Source: Stictocephala bisonia (Eukaryota; Arthropoda; Insecta; Hemiptera; Membracidae). Taken from it: a stretch of DNA of 64,000 bases. The stretch spans positions 310,001-374,000 of the forward strand of contig JAQJVL010000418.1 of assembly GCA_035578905.1 (NCBI GenBank). Reading direction: 5' to 3'. Every line of letters starts with the position of its first letter. The first letter of the stretch is position 1. The notes under the pieces were generated by a model. It was given only the letters and a program-made list of their open reading frames with translations. It was not told the DNA's origin and made no database searches. Position numbers and translations under genes: made by a program. Below are positions 57,754 through 64,000 of the stretch, one piece after another.

Positions 57754-58035
57754 TCATACTCTCAGACAATAAAAAACTTTGAAGCTTTGGTGAGGCCATT
57801 CTTTAGAAAATGAAGATTCTGTTTCATGACTTGAGCTTGTTGTAGGAGAAGCTTTTAATAAATTACCTGTATCAGTATCTGTTTCTATTTGTATATTAGG
57901 CCTAGTTATAGAGCATGAAGGCATAGGGTTATCAGATGAAGGTCTATTTTGATAAAAACAGTGAACTAACATAATTTGCTTACCACTTTTTAGGTTATTT
58001 TCTATCGAACTATGTTTTTTGCCCTGAAAGTGCAA
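57754..58035 (-). CDS. Unrecognised Ser/Thr-rich open frame
   Basis: A 93-codon frame starting MHFQGKKHSSIENNLKSGK and containing HCFYQNRPSSDNPMPS and SPTTSSSHETESSFS. It is preceded in a different frame by VFVHNALKVQISELVARRR (near 58190). Composition looks protein-like (few stops, mixed residues), but I know no family for it. It could be a piece of a transposon-encoded protein or a terminal exon. Its ATG is not in a notable context. Confidence 0.2.
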   Translation of the reverse strand: MHFQGKKHSSIENNLKSGKQIMLVHCFYQNRPSSDNPMPSCSITRPNIQIETDTDTGNLLKASPTTSSSHETESSFSKEWPHQSFKVFYCLRV

Positions 58036-58039
58036 CTTA

Positions 58040-59150
58040 ATACTATTTGAGCCTGAATGAGAAATATCAAATGATTTTTTTCAATACAAACAAAATGCTG
58101 AATGTACATCACTTTAATTTTACCGAAGCCACTTTTCCAATTTTCTTCTTCGAGCCACAAGTTCTGAAATTTGCACTTTCAAGGCATTGTGCACAAACAC
58201 TACTTTTTGACTAACTTTTATTTGACTAATTTTAGGCCTATTTTGAACAATAACCAACAATTTTGTACTAAAATTCTTTATACATCAAAATTGCTATACA
58301 CATAAAAAAAACACTCGGCTTAACAAAAACTAACTGTAATAATAGGCCTAGTAACTTAAAGACTCAGAAGAGAATTATAAAGTTGATGAAATTCCGTTTA
58401 AAAATATAGAGTTTAAAGCACAACTAAACACGCCAGTTAGATGCCCACCACTTTGAACAATTACAATCCAACAAACAGTATCACAGACAAACAAACACTT
58501 ATCAACTAACATCTGGTCCGGTGCCGCCAATAGCGAGCTGTATTTTCTTATTTCCGTCTGTACAGCAATGGAGAATTGGAATATGACAACCAAGATCATT
58601 TCAATATTAAATACCTATTGTGAATTCAAATATTGTAAAGCACTCAGTTAAAACGTTTTTAAATATATAGATTGCACATAATGAATAACATTAAAACATT
58701 TCGTAATATTGACACTTCACAACACTGTTTTGACTCCGTTTCTACACAGAAAGAACGCATAACTTCGCATATGGTACTAATAGTAGAAAACGTACAATAT
58801 TTTGAGAGGGAATGATGACGATTGGTTGCCTGATTAATACATTACACGATTCTCTTTTCCTGAATAGAGGAAAGAAAAGTACGATAATTTTGAGTGGGCA
58901 AATAACTGGCTGGTTCTCTGCACCCTCAATACGGTTTTTATATCGTAGAAAAGACTATGGTTAGAACAACATCGTAATGGAAACAAAAATACTTTTGGCA
59001 AAATTATTTGCCACAGAACGCTTTGAGCAAATTTTCCAATTTACTCCAAATGCCTCCCGAATTCTCTCTAGTAACGCTAGAAAAAAATCGTGACTTTAGA
59101 AGCAATTTTCATGACTGTTCATTACATCCGTGACCGACTTTAAAAATTCG
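58040..59150. other. Intergenic, no gene supported
   Basis: Three copies of the octamer taggccta lie in and just before this stretch (57897, 58233, 58343). Otherwise no recognised feature. Confidence 0.4.
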
Positions 59151-59159
59151 TTACTTTTA

Positions 59160-62080
59160 ATGACCAGTACACCCTCAAAGAGATTTGAGTTCGTTGCTCA
59201 AAGAGGATTACATGGTTTGGACCGATCTTTTGGTCCTTAACAGGGGTAACCTTCCAACCTTCTCGAATATTAAAAGGAGGGAGGTTATAGATATAACTAC
59301 GGTCTCAGACGTTTTACCATATCAGAGAGACTGGGAAGTGTCGCAGGAACTTTCTTTGTCGGACCATAGGCACATTTGTTTTAAGCTTGAGGGCCCCAGA
59401 CAACACAAAGGTTGTACAGGAACCCCAGACTGGGCCTCATATTCTGAGGAACTGTCTGCCAGACTGGACCAAATTCCAAAAGGCCAGATTGGATCTGGGT
59501 TGGTGCTAGAGGAGAGAGTGGCACTACTTATGGAGGCCGTGATCTCCTCATATGAAAATAACTGCCCTTTGAAGACCGCACAAAGGGGCGCACGAAGCCG
59601 GAGATGGTCTCATGAATTGGAGGACCATCAAAGGAGGACAAGAAACTCCTTGGTAAGGCCAATCATTCCGGCAGTGATGCTGACTGGTTGGCCTACCGGG
59701 AGTCACAAAGAGAATGTAGAAGGGAGGTACACAGGTTCTCCAGGAAATCCCGGAGAGACTTTTGTGCTTCTACAGAGAAAACCTCAGAGATGTCTATGCT
59801 TCACAAAGAGCTGGCCAAGGACCCTGGGGGGAGACTGGGACCCCTCATTAAGGATGATGGGGAGAGGACCAGATCTGAAGAACAGACTTTGCAACTTCTC
59901 TTTGAGACTCACTTTCCGGGCTCCGCCGAGGTACCGCTAGCGGCCCAGAGCTACCCGCCCCCCAGAGATGTAGGGCAGGCTGGGGTCTTGCGCACGTATT
60001 GGGGTCTCGCGCAAAGAGGATTGTCAAAGAACAAAAGATTAGGTGGGCAGTTGAGTGTTTCGCTCCTTTCAAGAGCGCAGAGACGGATGGTATCTTGCCT
60101 GTGCTTTTACAGAGGTTTGGGAGCGCTCCTGCCTCATTTGACTGAAATGTTTAGGGCTTCTCTGGCCTTGCGTCACATTCCAAGGCTATGGAGGACCGCA
60201 AAGGTGATTTACATTCCCAAATCTGGAAGGGGTACTCATTCCAGGCTCATGACTTTAAACCGATCAGCCAAACTAACGACACTGGAGAGACTGGTCGACA
60301 GGTACATGAGGGATGGGGTATTGAGAGATAACCCGCTCCACCGGAATCAACATGCATACATGGCTGGGAGATCTGCTGAGTCAACCCTTCATTAGCTTGT
60401 TTCACGAGTAGAGAGGACGATCTGGCTAAAGGAGCTAGCTATGGGTCTTTACGGACATAGTGGGAGCGTTTAATAACGCCTCTCTGCAGTCCATGATTGT
60501 TGCTGTCACTGGGATGGGCGTCAGTGATACCTTCACCAGATGGATCAAGGCCTAGTAGGAAGTGGTTGTCCCAAAGGAGGTGTCCTATTCCCTCTCCTGT
60601 TGTCCCTAGTAGTGGACGAACTTTTTAGGGTGTTCAACGGGATGGGGGTATATGCTCAGGCATACACGGATGATGTGTGCATACTGGGCAATGGTAAGTT
60701 TGCTTGCACAGTGTTGGACATTGTTCAGTCTGCTCTGAGATTTCTGGAAAGGTGGTGTAGAGATTTCGGTCTGTTAATTTAACAAGACAGAACTTGTACT
60801 CTTCACAAGGAGGAGGAGGAGGCTGAATGGCCTATAAATGCCCACCATGGGAAGCACGATGCTGAGTTTCAGGTTCGGTTAAGTATCTGGGGGTCACTCT
60901 GGACGCTAAATTGAACTGGCTCAAGCACCTACTGGATGAAGCTAGGAAGTTCAGAATGGCTTTCTGGGCGTGTCGGAGGGGTATTTGAACAAGGCGGGGC
61001 CTTAAACCAATGATGAGACTATAAACGAGTTTGCTTTGGCCCTCCTTATGTTATGCTGCAATCATCTCGTGGTCGGCCATGGCACAAAATGGTGCAAGGT
61101 AGATGGCAGAGAATGGTGTGCCTGGTGCCATCAGAACAACCCCATTGGCGGCGATGGAGGTCCTAACGGGACTCCGACCAATGGACCTGTTTGTATTATT
61201 GTATTCACAATGGAGAATACTATCAAAAGTCATTGGCCTGAACACGTTGCTGCAATGGGAACAGACTCAATGATACCGGTACAGATTTGACAGACAGGTT
61301 AGAGATTTCCTTCCCAGCAGAGATGAGTGGTTGAGGAGTACCGAGCCTGTACGTGTCAAAGGAAGTGTCTGGATTACGGACAACTCACTTACAGAAGGAG
61401 GTGCAGGCGCTGGGGTGTACGGGAGGGACGCACGGAAAGGTCTGTTTGTACCTCTCGGAGCCCATGCTACTGTCTTCCAAGCGTAGATGATGGCAATCAT
61501 GACTGCCGCACAGGAAGAAATACGCTTCGGAGTTGTTTCCATCTGCTCCGATAGTCAGGCGGTGATAAAGGCAATCATGGTAAGACGTACCAGCTCTAGG
61601 TTGGTATGGGAGTGCCAGGGGATTCTTGAGACCCTTTGTCAGTGTAAACAGGTGAGACTCATATGGGTCCCTGGACATTGATGGTAATGAGAGGGCTGAT
61701 GCTCTGGCTAGCAGGGGGGCGAAGAGCCTCCTTCTGGGACTGGAGCCGGCTCTTGGCATTCCTTTCCAAACGGTAAAGAGTAGAATTGATCGGTGGACCT
61801 TTGAGGAACACGCTAGCAGATGGAGGACCGAGACCGGATACAGGCAGTCTCGTGCACTTATTTAAGGACCGCATTGCAGATACAGCCGAGCTATGTTGAA
61901 CTGTGACCAGGCCAAGGTGAGGGCTGTTACAGGGCTGACATATTCTCTTTCATAGACCCTGCCCTTCATAAGTGTAGTGTCTCTTGTGACACTGTTGCTA
62001 GACTCGGGGCGCAAAGGGCCACGGAGTCTAGGTGCGGTGGGCTTGGTGACAGGGCCACAACCCGGTGTATCTAATCTATT
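59160..62080 (+). pseudogene. 5'-truncated I-type LINE (endonuclease, RT, RNase H)
   Basis: Plus-strand pieces in order. The endonuclease end is REVIDITTVSDVLPYQRDW followed by LSLSDHRHICFKLEG (about 59280-59390). RT fingers begin near 60190 (PRLWRTAKVIYIPKSGR). The catalytic box is AQAYTDDVCILGNGKF (60657-60704), with SALRFLERWCRDFG after it, then KYLGVTLDAKLNWLKHL (60882-60932). RNase H has VWITDNSLTEGGAGAGVYG (61365-61421), CSDSQAVIKAIM (61543-61578) and IWVPGH (61659-61676). A C-terminal RNase H domain points to the I/LOA group. Many frameshifts and stops occur, including TAG at 61484-61486 in the position of the RNase H Glu. The base composition is richer in GC than the flanks. Confidence 0.88.
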
Positions 62081-62186
62081 GCTCCAATTTAAAAAGAATT
62101 GCGAATTTCAAAAATGAGTCCCAAACTTTTGGAATTATCACTATCAAACATCCAGTGTTAAAGACCTACAGAGTCACATTTAATAG

Positions 62187-62387
62187 TAGGGGTGTGCGAG
62201 TAACTCGGAATTCGAGTTTTAAAAAACTCGAAAAAATCTAGTCGAGTTTTGCTATATCTTTGAGCGTAAAATGCTATAATCAAGACAAAAATCCTCTTTT
62301 TATAATAGATTACAAACACAAGTATTTTAGACAAATTAAGTCTAAAAACTCAACTCGAATCCTAAAATTGCTACTCGCACACCCCTA
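62187..62387. mobile_element. hAT-type MITE with 8-bp duplication
   Basis: The ends 'taggggtgtgcgagta' and the perfect reverse complement enclose 201 bp. Flanking 'tttaatag' is duplicated at 62179-62186 and 62388-62395. Subterminal 'aactcgaattcgagtt'-like repeats can pair. There is no coding capacity. Confidence 0.92.
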
Positions 62388-62399
62388 TTTAATAGACAA

Positions 62400-63282
62400 G
62401 TTATTGTTGGAATGCTAGAACATTGTTAGTAGCAGTAAATTTCGCCTATCAGCCAGTCACATCATGTACAATGACTGGTGATAAGAACATTACAGCTCAA
62501 CATACCTAATTTTCTCGGCTGCACTTAATTTTGAATGAAAAATACAAAAGAGGCCTTAAGAGAAAATGCTATGTATTTAAGTATAGCTCTATACAATATA
62601 TATTGGAATACATGATATAAACAATAATATACAGCTTATTATTTTCCGTTATGTACGAATCAAAGTTTTAAAATTTTCATTTGTGAAAATGTGTAATTGA
62701 AGAACAACACTTGGTGTTTTTATGTTTGGTGTGTCTTATAAAAATAAAATTATATAACAAATTATTCTTAGTCAATAATGAGGGGAAAAAAGAACCCAGG
62801 TCAGCTTCTGGACAAGATTTATTCCTTGTCATTATAGAGTACAAAATTACACGTACATATTAGTCGAAATGAGAAATGACAATGATGAATAGTGGTTGGC
62901 CGTCCCCATACCATGAGATGAAACATTTACAGATTTCATTTGGAAAAATAAATTATATATAATCAAACAAATTATTTACAAAATAATTAGCCTGCATTAT
63001 TTAATAAAGATCAGGCATTTATACCCGAGAGGCAAATATATTTCTATAATGTACTTTGAAAAGATCCATATAAAAAATCTGAAAATATAATATAAAAAGA
63101 TAACAATTCATTGTTTAAAAATTTTTTATTTTGAGTCAAGTAACCGTAGAAAATTTACATATATATAATAGTAGTAACCTATCTATTTTGTCAATGTGAC
63201 AAATAAGTCTTAAATTACTTAACCAAGACGAATAAATAATAACAAGAGTTTCTTTTAAACTGATTTAACAGTTTATAACAAC
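62400..63282 (-). other. Probable Sec61 alpha 3' UTR and flank
   Basis: AT-rich sequence downstream of the Sec61 alpha stop on the minus strand. A minus-strand AATAAA lies at 62817-62822, about 460 bases after the stop. No other feature. Confidence 0.4.
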
Positions 63283-63546
<264 letters not shown>

Positions 63547-63743
63547 CTATCAAGAGGAAACAAGTGTCAATGACAGTAAACTTATGAGATATAAAGCTAC
63601 TTAGTAAAAAAAACATCCATTTAAAACATTCATTAGTCATTTGAAACTACAAACACAAAAAATGATAAAAAACTGTATCTATTGAACACTGTTCCTTTGT
63701 TCTTGGATACATAAAATATTATGTCCTTTTGTGTGTGTATATA

Positions 63744-64000
63744 CAGGGTGTTCCTAAACTACATTGCTAAACTTAAGGATATGATTCTTTGGGTCAAAAT
63801 AAGAAGAAAGTCCCAATAATCATAGGTCCAAAAACCCTCTTTTAACCATTTATAATTTTTAATGAAAAGCAATCTATCTAAAAATAACTGTTTGACTGAA
63901 CAACTTCAATTTTGCCAGAATAATTAGTTTTTTTATGGCATAATGAAAAAAATTAATTTTCAAAATAGCAATTTTTACATCGTCAATGAACAATAACTTC
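63744..64000 (+). mobile_element. Left end of a DNA element with CAGGGTGTTC terminus (cut by window)
   Basis: Starts 'cagggtgttcctaaactac', the kind of terminus found on DUF4817-type and related elements, and similar to those at 25026 and 2454. The following sequence ('gggtcaaaataagaagaaag') resembles the usual subterminal part of such elements as I remember them. The right end is outside the window. It lies in the last intron of Sec61 alpha. Confidence 0.5.

Overview
The window is animal nuclear DNA, most likely from an insect. Coding exons are short and split by phase-consistent GT-AG introns. There is a perfect (TTAGG)12 array, the ancestral arthropod telomere motif. The transposon mix (mariner, DUF4817-type, hAT, pogo, piggyBac-like, several non-LTR elements, tRNA-derived SINEs) is typical of large insect genomes. 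There are no operons or prokaryotic features. I cannot name the species; a hemipteran-like genome is a guess from the element repertoire.

Only three host genes can be supported. (1) On the plus strand, the 3' half of a paired-class homeobox gene: exons at 4368-4544, 8515-8605 and 21871-21977. The first starts at the conserved intron inside the homeodomain recognition helix and the last ends in a degenerate OAR-like tail. The start and most of the homeodomain lie upstream of the window. (2) On the minus strand, NAA38, the Sm-like auxiliary subunit of the NatC N-terminal acetyltransferase: exons at 36788-36971 and 27054-27163 with a 9.6-kb intron. Its first exon was not found. (3) On the minus strand at the right edge, the last coding exon of Sec61 alpha (63283-63546).

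From 1 to about 22 kb the homeobox introns are dominated by tandem repeats: a 75-79 bp array (2.6-4.1 kb), a (TC)n microsatellite, a 42-bp array (5.7-7.3 kb), a GC-rich block holding the telomere-type array (7.8-8.3 kb), and a 5.5-kb array of a 77-bp unit that contains an imperfect hairpin and shows higher-order duplications (8.8-14.35 kb).

From 25 to 46 kb, in and around NAA38, there is a 1.6-kb foldback element with a DUF4817 remnant, an internally deleted mariner with perfect 30-bp ends and an open frame, a pogo-like pseudogene split by a hAT MITE, a hAT-type non-autonomous element containing a SINE, a foldback element with a LINE inserted in one arm, two near-identical 590-bp repeats, and many islands of a 36-bp minisatellite whose G-rich strand matches the G-quadruplex pattern.

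From 47 to 62 kb there is mostly transposon wreckage: a TTAA-flanked piggyBac-like element carrying a LINE 3' end, a LINE interrupted by a complete hAT element that is itself interrupted by a smaller hAT element (all with target-site duplications), a LINE with an internal inverted segment, and a 5'-truncated I-type LINE with endonuclease, reverse transcriptase and RNase H remnants. The host genes do not form a pathway; the interest lies in the repeat architecture.
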